A DNA stretch of 64,000 nucleotides from Kappaphycus alvarezii (GCA_002205965.3 NADL03000053.1:62001-126000); one strand, 5' to 3'. Positions 1-12,470 are shown, counted from the stretch's first letter. Notes: a model not told the origin generated them from the sequence alone. Program-made: numbers and translations.

Positions 1-3000
1 ATTCCTTATATAACAGTGCTCCACACCGCCTGATGATTTTACATTTTCTCTTAGTAGCCCGAACGTGGGTAATCGTCACATATAACCCTTTATTGAGACA
101 CCGGGATTGATTTCGTGCTTTAAATCCTAAAAAGCGTTGTAAGCTCGAGAGACCTAGTTGCATATTTCAGTTGCATATGGCCGTAGGAGCACGTAGTACT
201 TCTTCTATAAAACTTTAACATTAAGTGGTCGATAAGCGGTGAAGTGTACATTTTACGATCTTACGTAGCTATAATCTTCTACTGGCAACAATAGGCAGCT
301 CAAAGTGCGGCACTCACCCACTGCGCTCCTGTGCAAGGCCTACTATTTGCGCATGCAGCGTTTCTGAACCAAGCTGAAGCTAAGATATTGTCTCTGAATG
401 AGGTGCAAAGACAGGAAAAACCTCGTGTGTTGTAGGATTTCTGCCCCGTTCAGTGGGTGCACGCTATAGTGTGGATTGCAATGAATTACGCGGACATAGA
501 TCGGATATATCTTCCAAGAGAAACACCCAAACCTTTTCCTACCTATGCAGACTGACCAAAACATATGCGCGGTCGAGTCTCTTCTTTCCAACTTCTCTGG
601 TAAAGCTTCTAACCCCAGTAAAAGTTTTTTGCGCTCCGCAGTAGTTTTGCGTCGTTCTTTTCGTTACAACTTAGCTGTTGTATTTCACTTCACAGACCTT
701 ATAGATTTACGCAAATTCAATTCATCTACGGAACTGTAAATTTAAACCACTGGTAACATTACAACTAGGGCTACTAGGCACTTTGCTGTCATTACACTTT
801 CCTCACAGTTCTGAAAGCGGCGTTTGACCCCATTGATACACTTGGAATAGGTACGGGCGAGTTGCACACTGTGATATTATACCATTGCTTTACCAATCAA
901 AAGTTGCCTTGCTATCTCATGCCACCTGGACCAATACACTTCTTACATCTTGTCGAAGTATGTCACTCGTGCCGACTACAATTCTGAAAGCGCTACTTAC
1001 GATACCGTCAGGGCTGTTTTACGGGAAAACCTTTGAAATCGCCACTGTTAGACTGCATTTTCCTTTAGTATGTAGCTATCATCAGTTATATATAAAACAT
1101 GTTTTGGAGCTGTCGGCTTAACCCAGCCAGACTCAACCAAAGTTTCAACCACAGTTCTACCCAGATCTGCTCATGTGCGCTTAACACCCCACATACCTTT
1201 AAGAGTAGAAATACTTTTTCCGCTCGCAGTTGAAACAGAAGCTATTCTCATCCATTTTTTGATGGTTATTATCGAGTTCCCGGTGCACAGTAACATGCGC
1301 GTTGATGAATTCGCGCTCCTCCACACCGGATTCAATAACTACGGTCTTTTGTAAATTTCTCGACGAGGGCTTATGGTCTATTGTTAATACTAACTGCCGT
1401 TTTCTCCACCTCTCACTCTGCTCTCTATTGCGTGGGCTCGAACCTCCTCAGTTGCGTTGGCTACCTTCCTCCATAACTCAGCCCTCCCGTCACGCTCCGT
1501 CCGCTCCTTTCCTCCCTTTTGACTATGGCCAAATATACATCGCTTTATAGCGTTCAATTTTCATCCTATTCTTCAATTATTTCAAAAGGATGAAACTTAA
1601 ACTGCTGCGCAGCGGCCCGACATTATTTTCTTGAATATGTCCTCAACGTTTAAACGCGTCACGGACTCAATTGACCCCCCCCTGCGCAAATTGTTTTGAT
1701 GAAGATTGAAAGAGCTTCTTCTTCACGCCTCCAAGCTTCTCCTTGCGGTGAAAGTTGAACATCTACCGCTATGAATGCCTTCAGCAGGATGTTGTACCAC
1801 GTGGCAGGAACCGCAAGCGCAGGTAAAACTGGCTGTTCACCGTTGAAGTGAGACAAGTGGTGGTCTACATAGATGAAGAAGGTAGTGACGGGGGCAGGGG
1901 AATAGATGTGATGAATTTAGTTCGCTTGTAAAGCTTTTTGGGGCTAGGGAAGTATATAATGGAGTTTTAAGCGCGTTTCTGCCTTTTAAAGAAGTTATTT
2001 CGCGAAGAAAGCCCTCAGTCGACAAATAGAAGGTCTGAAACAACGCTGTGCGGCAAACTTTAACCAACCGTTCCAAATTTTGTGCAAATTTCATGTTATA
2101 TGAAAAGTGAAACGTCACCTAAAGTCTCTATTGAGCCAAGAAACGAGAGGTAGGCGTCAGCGCTTAAATAGGAAAGGGCCATTGTCTATTAATGCAAATA
2201 CCGCAAATTGTACGTTTTACGTCATGGTGGGGTTGGTAGACCTTTTCACCACATATCACACTACACTGAAAACTTCATAATATTCAATGGAAGAAAATTA
2301 CACCTATTTCAAAGAAGGCGGTATTTAGCAATTTTTTGATTAATTTACGCGTAGATCAGTACTTGCCTTTGGCAAAAAGCAATATTCTCTAAATTAAATT
2401 TTATTACGAGGCAGCCAAATTGAAAAAACCAGAGCTTCAAAATTTAGACGCGCGCGCAATTAGAAAAGATCTGATCATATGAAATATATATGCGTCGCGA
2501 AAATAAAAGTCTAAATCCCACCTTCCTGTGTCTCCTTTCTCCTGTCCCTCGATCTGATGTAGGATTAAAATGACCAGCCACCCTTTTACCACTCATGTCC
2601 CTCGTATCGATCCCCCATCTCCCTATTGCAGGTCACGAATGGTATTTGACTCCTCGCTGAAGAAGGAGTCGAGCGTAGCGCCCAGTTCTATCCGCAAGAG
2701 TTAAACGGGTTGGCCGAAGAAGAAACGGAATCCCTATGCCCAGTTCAAGACCATTTTTATGAGGCTGGCGGCAGAGCGGCTATTTCAACACGAAGACCTT
2801 GTAAATGACCGAGTTCGAGCGCATACATAACAAGTGTGACGTGACCATCAACTCCCATTACAACATAGGAAGAGGCCGGCGATGCAAAACTACGGGAAAA
2901 AGCGATTTATTTGTGATTCTTTTATAGTTGAAACACGGCGGTCAGTGGTACTTTACTGCGAGATTATTTTACAGGAAAGACCCTACAATCGAGATCTTCA

Positions 3001-5096
3001 TGAACTGCCTCTTCATGATTATATCGGAGCTATCGTACGAGATCTCCGTGGCTAATCTCACATAAAAAAACTCCGACGATAAGCTACAGGAAACCAGGGC
3101 CTTTTTCAGGACTTACAAGTATGCGTGCTAAGCAACGGTCTAAATGTCAGAAAATTGATCGTCCTAGCGGTAACCGGCCAGAGGCCAAGCTATAAAACAG
3201 CAGTAAACACAAAAATTTAAAGATTTAGGACAGAGGCTTCTGTGCTCCCGAATAATACTGCTATAGAAAATATTTCAAGACAATGTGTATTTTTATCCTG
3301 CGCATTTGCACAAGATGCGAAATGTTGGGAGGTCAGCGTATAACGGAAAGTTGTTGGAAACATACGCGCAATCGTGGGCGATGCTAGTGGATTAGGGCTT
3401 TACTGTAGCGACGGTGCCTGTTCGCGCTGTGATTCCCAAGAAGCCACAGAATTGCTACTTGACACAGAAGAGTTGAACAAGAATGGCCGAATTTTAGCGA
3501 TCGAGTTCTGGTGAAGAATGTTTTCCGGTCATTTATATTCTCTTTAGACAGTAGATCATTCGTTAAATGTCACTGGGATGATTCCTACTTTAGATTTGCA
3601 CCGCGTTGACCACTAATCGCATCCGCGGACATATAACACGTGCAGGAGATCAGAAAATGCCAGGGAGCAGTCTCCATCGTCTCACGGATATTGTAGTGTC
3701 TACTGAGTAAATGCGCAAATCAGTTCAAGAAAACTATCGGCCCAAACGCCGCGCAAATATGGATGTGCAGTTCCGTGCCATCTTTGCGGGATCTCTGCGG
3801 TCCTACGTCATAAGTAACTACGTCATAAGGGTCACAGAAAGCGATGAGTAGTCCAATTTAAAGTTCTCATTGATACTCTCACGAAATGGGTGCCAGTGTC
3901 TCTTTTGTTCCCACTGTACGCTATCACCTGTTACGCAACCATTTTCATTACTTAATTCAGACATGATCAACTGATAAATAATTGGATCTTACCGCCCTTT
4001 TGTCTGTGATTATTCCTAGTGCATACTAAACTGCTCGCTATTTCGCCAATTACTCGAAAACTGGCTTTAAGGCCATCTGAATCTGTACCTTGAATCCAAT
4101 CAAACATTTTAACGCTTTATTCTTTTCTAATTTGGTGGTTGAAATTGACTACTAGACACTTCGGCTGTTGAGTCCCATAAATGGCTCTATTCAGTAGCAA
4201 ATACCATTACTTTAACCAAAATAAACTGCATAAATATGCAACTGTACATGTTGCAGAAAGAAAGGTACTTTATTCTCACATCTTTAGAAAACTGAAATTG
4301 CCATACTAGTGTCTACTGGACCATTGTCCTCATATGTGGACAGAGTTTAGGGCAAACGTTTTTAGTAATTTTTTCTTTCAATTTTTGTGCTAATTTATAC
4401 TTTAAAAAGTAGTGAAGCTCCAACAAAAGAAAATTTTCGGTTATATCAACTTTGGAATGAGTACGGGCTGCTTTTCATCAATCGACAACCTTCGGGTTTA
4501 ATGCTAATTTGTGAAATTTTACCCTTCCAGCACCCGCGGGTACTGTACAGTAGATGCATTAGCAAAGGTAATGTAGAGTTTTAGGCTACTGAAAAATAAT
4601 TTACTGGAAACCTATAGATCGAGAGTAGCTTTTCTAGTTACTGTTTACGGGCGCAAAAGTTTATAATCACCACACCCTGCAAATATTTGTATGAAATAGA
4701 TATTTTTCCTCCTATAAAGACGGTGCTATGGCGGATAGACTGTAGAATGAACTGAATTAGTAATGAGGTAACAAACGATTCCTGCGAAATCCGGCAGTAG
4801 CTCCCTGTGGGAAAAACAGAAACGGACTATTGATTCCATTCAAGGGAAGACGAAACCATTAGTCACCAATAGAATGGGACAATCCAGAACTTCTTAATGA
4901 AGGGCACGTACTAACGAGCAAAAAAAGGGCCAAAATGGAAGAATATCTCTGAAAACATCCATCACCAATTAATACGCAACAAATCAAGCAAAAAATCAAG
5001 AGCGCTCCGCTAAATCCAAACCTCCCTCAAGTTTCCAATTGTCACTCACCGTGTCTAGCAGTTGCGCCTGACATTTTCGACCTTTCGTTACAGAAG
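1..5096. other. Non-coding stretch without recognised genes
   Basis: No open frame here resembles a known protein. Frames are short (under about 95 residues) and lack conserved motifs. Composition drifts from moderate GC (about 1.3-2.1 kb) to AT-rich (2.2-5 kb). The only structured item is the 49-bp repeat copy at 492-539. A minor direct repeat of CTACGTCATAAG lies near 3800. It is probably intergenic sequence or very old transposon remains. Confidence 0.5.
492..539 (-). mobile_element. 49-bp micro-transposon-like repeat, copy A (48 bp)
   Basis: This is a reverse-orientation copy of the repeat also found at 29991, 35940 and 38841. It begins GGACATAGATCGG on the plus strand and ends CCAAACCTTTTCC, with the core ATCGGATATATCTTCC shared with the other copies. 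It has one net base missing and altered terminal bases compared with the 49-bp copies. The flanking 9-mers (gaattacgc / tacctatgc) agree at 5 of 9 positions, which may be a decayed target-site duplication. It looks like the oldest of the four copies. Confidence 0.75.
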
Positions 5097-5550
5097 ATGA
5101 TTAGGTCTCCTTCAATGACAAGAAAAAATAAGCAAAGGAGGCTGCGATTGCATCTCCATTTTATGTCTAAAGGCGACATTTTGTTGGACCAATGCAATTT
5201 TTTCGATGGGGCAAAGTTCCACCTCGATGGACCTGATGAACTAGCTATGTATTGGCACGACCTAATTAGAAAGTCTTACTGTTTTTACACTCGGCAAAAT
5301 GGGAGTTCTGTCATTCTTTGTGCAACATTTAGCTTATTCGGTACGTCTGTGATGGTTTTCATTTCTAGTAGGGAGGACTCCACTAACTACTATGTGACTC
5401 TAGGCTCCAGAATACTACCATAGAGGACTTAAATATGCAGCAAAAGTAGGACCTGAATCTTTCAATGAGAAGGCGTCATGCTGCATCGGTCGCAGGAAAC
5501 GCTTTTTTTATCTCAGTGCGGGGTAAAGCACAAGATTGTGTAGTATCACA
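5097..5550 (+). pseudogene. Tc1/mariner transposase fragment
   Basis: The 108-residue frame from 5097 to 5423 matches the first part of the catalytic domain of Tc1-like transposases, DNA cut-and-paste enzymes. The sequence KFHLDGPDELAMYWHD lines up with the family's 'DE..F.LDGPDG...YWHD' block, including the first catalytic aspartate, and a later stretch resembles the 'GGSVMVWG.FS' region with key glycines lost. After the stop at 5421, a different frame (about 5464-5550) gives residues like HRSQETLFLSQCG, resembling the following 'DNA..H' region. The N-terminal HTH region is not visible. This is a broken fragment. A C-terminal Tc1/mariner piece lies at 15464, on the far side of the gypsy element, so the two may once have been one copy. 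Confidence 0.65.
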
Positions 5551-5931
5551 GCCCAAAAGGTATGAAACGTGTAGCGCCCCAGCAAGATTGATGATGGAAG
5601 TATACTGCATGCCCTACAAGCCGAGCTTACAATGCCTAACACGACTACTGACCGTTGTGCTCGACGGGTTGGCTTCCGCTTATTGCGGCAAGAACAAGTG
5701 TTTACTTCTTCTGTCTGGTGGCTGATGATTCGCTTCTTGTACTTGCTCTGCTACTCGGTACGCAAGCCCTTATGTAGACTTTTTTTTTGCCCTTCTGCTC
5801 TGTATTTGAAAGTATAGTACAGTGCTGTGTAGAAGCAGTCCACCATAAAAATTAAATTAGTGGCTACAGTAGAATTTTGTACTAGATTAATATCATAAAA
5901 TATCTAAGCATTACTGATGAGCTGTCACAGA
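5551..5931. other. Unassigned flank of gypsy element
   Basis: Short frames only, with no recognisable motif. It includes an AT-rich stretch near 5830-5910 just before the probable 5' LTR edge. Confidence 0.35.
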
Positions 5932-6291
5932 TGCTGCGCTGGCACAGCAAACCGTTTGCTTGCTGTGCTGGCACTATCTCGAGCCCTTTCTGTATAACAG
6001 ATTGGCCAACAAAATCCCTTGTCGTGCGAGTTTTGTGTCGCGCGACGGCCAGCGTCGCTAGTTGATTGGCCCGGTGTTCTCGTACAGTATACAGTACTAC
6101 TGTACACTGTACGAGCGGAAAGTGTGCTCATACAGTGTACAGTAGTAGTGTACACCGTAATTGCACTGTACACAAGTAGAAACCCCGGGCCGGCCGCCCC
6201 TATAAGAGGACGAGCTGCCGGAGTTCGAGGGAGGAGAAGGTATGATCCGCTTGGCCGAAACAGAAACGCAGAGTAAACAGAAAAACAAGCA
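5932..6291 (+). repeat. 5' LTR of the gypsy element
   Basis: The segment matches the 3' copy at 12707-12941 plus 15371-15460. The right edge AACAAGCA is set by divergence from the 3' copy and by the PBS starting 5 bp later. The left edge (TGCTGCG) is a guess from the TG rule. It contains a palindromic TACTGTAC/GTACAGTA cluster (about 6085-6170) and a TATAAG box near 6202, the likely Pol II promoter of the element. Confidence 0.6.
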
Positions 6292-7198
6292 TTTCATGGT
6301 ACCGCATCCAAGGTCGACTATGAACATGAACGATTCCCTGAGACCCCACGTTTCCTTCAACGGTTCCCCTTCTTCCGATGTCGCGCGCTTCCTTTTCGCG
6401 TACGAGAATGTGGTCATGCGCGGAAAAGCGACGAGGAAAAGGCGCTCCAGATCCTTTTCCACCTATAGGGCGCAGCGTTTGAGCGCTACTACGAGGCTTT
6501 CGCGAGAAACGGAGCGTTGGCGGAGGAGACGAAGGACTATTCGACCGTTACGGCGAGGCTTATCTAGGAGTTTGGGAAAACCCCGAAGCCGCAAGAAGAA
6601 TTGCAGAAGACTATCAACGCTAGGTGTACCCGAAGGACTTATCGGGCTATCTGGCTCATTTGGACGCTCTATACAAGAGAGTTGGATTCAATGATACCGC
6701 TTCGTTCGGCCTGCTTCGGAAAACAGTGGCTGAAAATCAAGACATGGCGCAGTTTGTGATGTTTAGAGCTCCTACGGACTACAGGGAGCTCAAGGAGGCA
6801 ATCACGGACTTCGTAAGTGGAAAGAAGACGTTTACGGAGAAGAAAGTCAAGAGCATCATCGAGTGAAGCGCCGAAGAAGATCCTCCAAAGGCCGGATGCT
6901 CAGTTCTCAGCATCTGGAAAACAAGGTGGATAAGTTGCCGACCAATCTGCTATCGTTGCTCGTGAAGAAGCAATTCGACGGAACGACGCCGCCAATGAAG
7001 ACGGATGCAGATTATTTTGCAGCTATTGCAACCAGAAGGGCCATGGTGCGAGCAGTTGTCCGCATAATCCGCATACAGATACGTGTACAATTGTGGGAGA
7101 AGAGGCTATTCGAAGCAACATGCTGGTCCAAGAACCCTCGTGGTGATGATCAGCGAGGAGGAGTTGCTAGGGCCGGTCTGAGTCTGGAGAATAATTGA
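6242..7198 (+). pseudogene. Gypsy gag (capsid and CCHC nucleocapsid), frameshifted
   Basis: The first frame (6242-6694) contains FNGSPSSDVARFLFAYENVV, typical of the start of the gypsy capsid (retrotrans_gag) domain. The capsid continues in another frame (6624-6866), where residues such as TAVAENQ- and YRELKEAITDF-like sequence are seen. A CCHC zinc knuckle of the form CX2CX4HX4C (CSYCNQKGHGASSC) is encoded at 7018-7059 in a third frame, framed by basic residues. Gag would package element RNA into cytoplasmic virus-like particles. At least three frame changes are needed to read through. No start codon can be chosen with confidence; the first ATG in the capsid frame is at 6242, within the LTR. 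Confidence 0.65.
6297..6309 (+). other. Primer-binding site of the gypsy element
   Basis: TGGTACCGCATCC begins 5 bp after the LTR end. It starts with TGG, the complement of a tRNA 3' CCA end. Which tRNA is used cannot be settled from this window. Confidence 0.6.
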
Positions 7199-7465
7199 AA
7201 ATGAAGAAGCCGAAGGTGATGAAAAGGTCGCCGTTGTTCTAGAATCTCGCAAAAAGGACGTGGTCGCTGTCGCGAAGAGAAGTGCGGATGGGCAGGCAAT
7301 CCCGAAGCAAGGAGGGAAACGTGATGGATCTTGATGCCACTTGAATAAGGCCCCTGCTGATAGTCCTCCGATGATGGCTCCCGTCCCAAGGAAGAAGAGT
7401 AAGAGAGGAAACCGCAAGTCGAAGAAGAAATCGGTGGACTCCAGGATCATGTAGGGAAGTATAAC

Positions 7466-8002
7466 GTGGTCGCTGAACTGGCTTCCGCTGCCACGGGAAT
7501 GAATTTCGGGCAACTATTGGAGGCCAGAAAGGTTTTAAGGAGATTGTTATCCAAGAGTTACCGGTTACACAGGCGTCGATGGTTAGCTCTTCAGGAGGTT
7601 CACGCCGACTCAGGTAGTAGCCGTGAAGTTGTAGGAACGGAGACTCATGCCCTTTTGGACACGGGTGCAGTTCCTAACCTGATCTCTTGGGACCTCTGCA
7701 AAAGGCTTGCCCTCACCCCAACGGAAACCGATCGTCAGGTGACGGTAGCAGACGTAACTGTCGCCGAGGTTCTTGGTTGTCTCAAAGGAGTGCCAGTGTC
7801 GTGTAGGTCAGTGGTTGTGCATCTAGAGTTCCTGGTGGTCAAAAATGCCCCGTTCGACGTTATTGTTGGAAGCCCGACTTTGGAAGCCCTTCAGACGCGC
7901 ATCGATTATGCACTCCAACACGTCACGTTATTAGAAAGAAGAGGTTGTGTTACCATTCGTCAACGAGCCGTCCAGAATCAATGGGGCTCAGACGGACAGT
8001 GA
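7466..8002 (+). pseudogene. Gypsy aspartic protease region
   Basis: The 178-residue frame contains HALLDTGAVPNLISWDLCKR around 7645-7705. This is the catalytic D-T/S-G-A motif of retropepsins, followed by the usual hydrophobic partner strand FDVIVGSPTLEAL near 7855-7895 (flap and ILG-like motif). The family cleaves Gag-Pol polyproteins as a dimer. It lies between the zinc knuckle and RT, as expected. The frame is open through the protease core but disconnected from gag upstream and RT downstream. Confidence 0.75.
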
Positions 8003-8379
8003 GGACTTCACGTCCCCAAAGGTTCGGACGATGAGGAATTTCTCCACACTTTCTCGTCGTCTAGCGAAAGCGATGGTGGATCGGATACTGACAAGACCTG
8101 GTCTTAGCCATCATTAACAAGAACCATATAGCCTGATCTACCTCGCTCGACGAAATGAAGTTAAGAAGGAGGTAAGAAGGTGGACCTCGGCTCTATTGGC
8201 CTCGAAGCTGGACTACACGAAGAGAAGAATCAGAAGGAGCTGGCGAAACTCTCAAGGAAACGGATGTCATAGCTTGGGACATTCACGATCTGGAGCCTGC
8301 TCACGTGCCGGTGGTACATTCTTTCGAGTTGACGGAACGAGACCGATACATTCGAAGCCCGCCGAATGCCGCCGAGGCA

Positions 8380-8945
8380 TAACGAGTCGTAAGGAAAGAA
8401 GTGAAGGAATTATTGGAAGCTGAATCATTACGCGTCAGGTCCGCCTGGTCCTTTCCGGTAGTGATAGCCACGAAGAAAGACGGAAGGCCCGGTTCTGCGT
8501 CGATACCGTCAGTTGAACAGGTGATGAGACATACCGTGGCCGTTACCGAAAATAGAAGAAATCTTCGACGAACTCTCTGGCGCAGAGTTCTTCACAACAT
8601 TGACCTTTACACAGGATACTGGAAGTTTAGGATGTCCGAAACTTGCAAGGAAAAGAACATTTTTCTATCGATATGGAACGTGCAAGTTTGAGGTAATGAC
8701 GTTTGGACTCATGAACGCTCCAGCGACGCAAAGGATGATGGATGAGGTCCTTCGGGGTTTCCTTTCGCATGGTTTATGTGGACGATGTTTTGTCCTCTAA
8801 GATGTTGGAGGAACACATAGCTCATTGCAAGGAAATGTTCAGGAGGATCAAAGAATCGAAGCTGAAGTTGAAGGTTACCAAGTGCAGCTTTGCTGAATCA
8901 GAAGTGAAGATGCTTGGTCACATCGTTAATCAAGAGGTGTGAAGG
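8380..8945 (+). pseudogene. Gypsy reverse transcriptase, split over frames
   Basis: Successive frames carry the RT blocks in order: SAWSFPVVIATKKDGRP (fingers, about 8440-8490), a DLYTGYW block near 8600-8625 (homologue of 'LDLxSGYWQ'), FGLMNAPAT (about 8703-8730), then MVYVDDVLSS with the catalytic YVDD at 8775-8786 and a thumb region ending VKMLGHIV. The enzyme would copy element RNA into cDNA. At least four frame shifts occur in about 560 bp, so the copy is not translatable as it stands. Order and spacing are otherwise complete for a Ty3/gypsy RT. Confidence 0.8.
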
Positions 8946-9484
8946 TGGATCCCGGACAAGATCAAGATATTGTGAAGCTCCGTGCCGGGAAACGTTACCG
9001 AACTCAGGAGTTTTCCAGGGCTCGCGGGGTACTATCGACGTTCATAAGGGGGTTTGCCGACAGCTCAGCAGTGTTGCACGCGGCACGTCTGTCAAGAAGG
9101 CTTTCGAATGGACCCGGAGATGCAAGAGTTCGAATACTTGAAGGGGAAACTGACTACCCCTCCAGTATTAGCGTTTCCGGATTTCAATTCTCCTTTCTTG
9201 TGGAAACAGACGCCTCTTCGGCAGCCCTTGGGGTTGTTTCTCTCAGAAGAAAGAAGACGGGAAAATACATCCCAGTTCGCTTCTCGAACGATACGGACCA
9301 GGAGCGCCGCTACTCCACGAGCGAACGAGAAGCACTCGCCGTGTTTTCGCTCTTAAGAAGTTTCGAGTATACCTTCTGTCTGAAAATTCTTCGTCGTCTA
9401 TACGGATCATCAAGCCCTTCAAACCGCGTTCAAGAAGAAAGATATTCACGGCGGTTGGCAAGGTGGATGGATTTGATGGCGTAA
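8939..9484 (+). pseudogene. Gypsy RNase H region
   Basis: This frame follows RT directly. It includes sequence like PVLAFPDFNSPFLW (about 9160-9200, one frame) and ETDASSAALGVV (about 9205-9240, another frame), the first catalytic aspartate block of gypsy RNase H. RYSTSEREALAVF (about 9310-9350) is the catalytic glutamate block. The domain degrades RNA in RNA:DNA hybrids during cDNA synthesis. Frame changes occur between the blocks. Confidence 0.7.
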
Positions 9485-9576
9485 TACGACTTTGATATCA
9501 AGTATCGCCTGGGACTAGCGAATGGGGCCGCAAATTTCTTTCGCGAAGACCTAACCAGAAGGAAGAAAAAGAAACG

Positions 9577-10860
9577 ATGAAACACAACAGAAGGATTTCT
9601 AGCGACAGTGGATTGGGCAGACCCAAAGTTGGATGGTTTGGAACGCACTTGCTAGATGTAGCACGATTCCTTGATGGAGAAAGAGTTCAAGAACCGACCC
9701 GAAGAGAAGGTCGCAGTCAGACGGAGTGCGAAGATTTTCATGCTCTGAACGACATCCTCTTTCGTCGCGAGAAGGACGGTCTCTCTGTCGTGCCTCCGAT
9801 AGGTCAAATCAAGGAGATACTGGCACCATTCGCGATGATATTGGACACTGGGACGTCGTTTCGACAAGAAAGTTCGTGAGAGATCGATTCTGGTGGCCTG
9901 GGGTGTACCGGGATGTCATTGAGTATGTACAAGGTCGTGATGGGTGTCAGCATGCGAGAAAGTTGCCGACGTATAACTCGAGTTTGAGAGCTCCCGTTAC
10001 TGGACTTCTTGAGGCCTTCTCGATGGACTTCGCTGGACCATTCAAGCCTTCGAAGACTGGAAAAAGATTTATTCTGATCGCTGTGGAACATATGACGGGG
10101 TGGCCCATAGCGTGGGCCACGACGGATTCTACAGCCGATACCGTGATGAGGTTCATCGAGGAAGAGATAATATCACCGTTTGGACTACCAAAGAGAATCG
10201 TCTCGGATAAATCAACTGCGTTTATGGCGGGATCGGTGCAACAGTACATGAAAGAGAAGTGAGTCGAGTGGAAGGTTGTGCTCGCTTACGCGCCAATGGC
10301 AAACGGGCGCGCGGAGCGGATGGTGGGAACTATCAAGCACGCGCTCAAAAGGCCAATCGTCAGCGGTGGGGCAGACTGGGCAGAAGCCCTCCCAAGGTCC
10401 TATACGGTAACCGTAGACACGACCGAAGCGACGCTCCTTCCCCTTTCCGACTGAAGTATGAAATTAATCCGAGGATGTTGGCCAGTGATTCTGTAGCATT
10501 TCTCAGTGACGCCGGCCCCCATCATCGGCTTATCGAGACCTTAGCCGGTTCTGGGACGCGGACTGGCGTGTTGGAGAATACTTACGAACCCGGAAGACCA
10601 AAAGGAAAGTCAGGGAGTTCGAATTTGGAGATGAACTGTTGGTAGCGCACGGTGCGGCCTTCAATAAGGGGCGCAACTTGCCGGCCTTCGACTCGCATTT
10701 CTATGGACCGTGCAGGATGACTAAGGAGAACTAACCTCGCTACGATTTAATGTCCTCCACTGGTCGCGTTACAAGGAAGGCAATTCACGCGCACCGGATT
10801 GTACCGTATCAGAAGGGATCGACCCATTTATTCAACTACAGAAAAGCAAAAAATCGAGGA
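9577..10860 (+). pseudogene. Gypsy integrase with GPY/F module, in-frame stop
   Basis: The zinc-binding region is partial: GHWDVVSTRKFV and DGCQHARK near 9850-9960, with one expected cysteine replaced. The DDE core reads EAFSMDFAGPF (first Asp, about 10010-10040) and PKRIVSDKSTAF (second Asp, about 10190-10220). A TGA stop at 10260-10262 is followed in the same frame by AYAPMANGRAERMVGT, carrying the catalytic glutamate. A C-terminal GPY/F-like module is visible near 10690-10810 (FYGPCRM, then GRVTRKAIHAHRIVPY in the same frame). A lysine/arginine-rich tail ends near 10860. The enzyme would join cDNA to chromosomes. The stop and later frame changes inactivate it. Confidence 0.8.
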
Positions 10861-10879
10861 AAAAAGAGAAAAAAACCAA

Positions 10880-12245
10880 ACATCAAGTAGATTGAAGGGC
10901 GATGACAGAGGAGAACGCATGATAGAAGGCTGAGTACTAAAGAAGCACGCAGAGAAATCGTAAAAATTGCGGGTGAAGTCTTGAATCTTGAGTAACTAGG
11001 GAGCGGCGTTTCTGCCTCCCTGGTTCTCCCTCATCCTCCGCTCGCGCTTCCGGACGGACAAGGAGTTGCGACCAGGGCGCCGCTTCCTGCGCTTTCCTGC
11101 AGTCGCAGGCACCGACTTCCGGACTTCTAAGATGGAAATGAACGTAAAATTATCACTGACGCATTCAAGGAGAGATTGAGAGGAGAGTTACAGAGCAAAG
11201 CGCTCACACGGATTCCATATCTGGCCCGTCCCGGTGTTCATAGTGACGCAGTGATGGACACCATTGGAACCCTGGCTCGTCACAATGTATAACCCACTAA
11301 GAAGAGCAGAAGTCTCCTTGATACCCGGAATGAGACTGAAGATTTGATAGAGGATGAAAGAGCGTTGAAGCGCATGCTTCTGGGAGTCCCTCATACCCCT
11401 GATGCGACCCCTACGCGTGACGTCTGCCTTCAAAGCTCGATCGTTACCCTATAGTACCCCAACCACTCTCGAAACCAACGCCCAGCTGCCCGAGGGCGTT
11501 GGAGATAGAGAAACCGATGCATATGTCAGTATCATCGCGGAATACCACATCAGTGCGAGGAGAGGCCAAGAGAGAATCGGGGAAGTACGTGGCTCCCTGA
11601 ATTAACTGATGAAAACTGGAGACCACGACCAGGATGAGATTGGCGCGCCCTGTGAACGCTCGACACAGGGCTGAGTCGACCTCCGCACCCCGAATAGAAC
11701 CGGGCGTGACAAGAGATGGAGTGACCGTCTGGCTCGGGGCCGGAAAAAGCGAGAGTGTAGAGCAAGACAGAGTTCCTCTCCAGTTTCCGTGTCAACCGCT
11801 CGATAAGTCTGGGTGTCTTCGTCCCAGCGGACCGTGCTGATAATCCAATCCCCTTCCCGTACCCCATCGTACAGGTGCCGATCGTGCTGGGATTCCGTGA
11901 GACCAAATTGAAAAGCGTCCTCACGCGTAACTTCGTCACCGACGCAGTGAGCGACGTAATCCGTGGTGGGTCTCGAAGATATCTAGGAACTCCTGGCGCG
12001 AGACGCGGACGGATGGATTCCACAGGAGTCGGTGTGGATGACGAAAGGGTTCCGCTCCTCCCAACCGATGAAAAGCACTTTTTTGATGTCGGAACGTTCC
12101 GAAAACAAACGCATCAGATTCGCCCTTGCCACCGGAGGGGCCCCTTTGCGACACGAGCGACTGGCGTCGCCTTAGGGCAGTGTTCTTGCGAGGTGCGCGA
12201 CCGCCAGTGCTCAAACGACCAATTTGCTTCGTTCGAACCATCGAG
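10880..12245 (-). pseudogene. Antisense coding segment with histone-H3-tail-like N-terminus inside the gypsy element
   Basis: Reading leftwards from the ATG at 12239-12241, the first residues are MVRTKQIGRLSTGGRAPRKN. They match the first 20 residues of histone H3 at 14 positions, including the initiator Met, R2, T3, K4, Q5, R8, S10-G13 and A15-K18; K9 is leucine and K14 arginine. The similarity stops abruptly after about residue 20, and the H3 histone fold is not visible. Further left, other frames are open and look protein-like (for example YDGVREGDWIISTVRWDED, about 11790-11850, and TDICIGFSISNALGQLGVGF, about 11460-11520), but I do not recognise a family. Several frame changes would be needed to join them. 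The segment lies between integrase and the polypurine tract, on the opposite strand to pol. It could be a captured host gene, an accessory antisense gene of the element, or a separate old insertion. Confidence 0.5.
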
Positions 12246-12470
12246 AAAGGAGAGGAGAAAGAGGGAGTTACGAATGGCTTTGAGCTGTCAAGGAGATGGA
12301 GGGCGGAGAAGAGATCAATGAGCGATGGAAGATGTGTAGAAGGAAAAAGGGTTCGTGAATCAGTTTGGGGTGGTTGAAGAGGTCCAAGGGTAAGGGGAGC
12401 TTAGAAAGGGTTTGTTCCGTTGAGATGTCCAGGGACGAGAACCTTTCACGGAGTCTGGAGGATTTGGGAC

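Noticed and set aside
11936-12241. A complete histone H3 gene
   Set aside because: Only the first 20 residues match. The globular domain is absent in all three frames.
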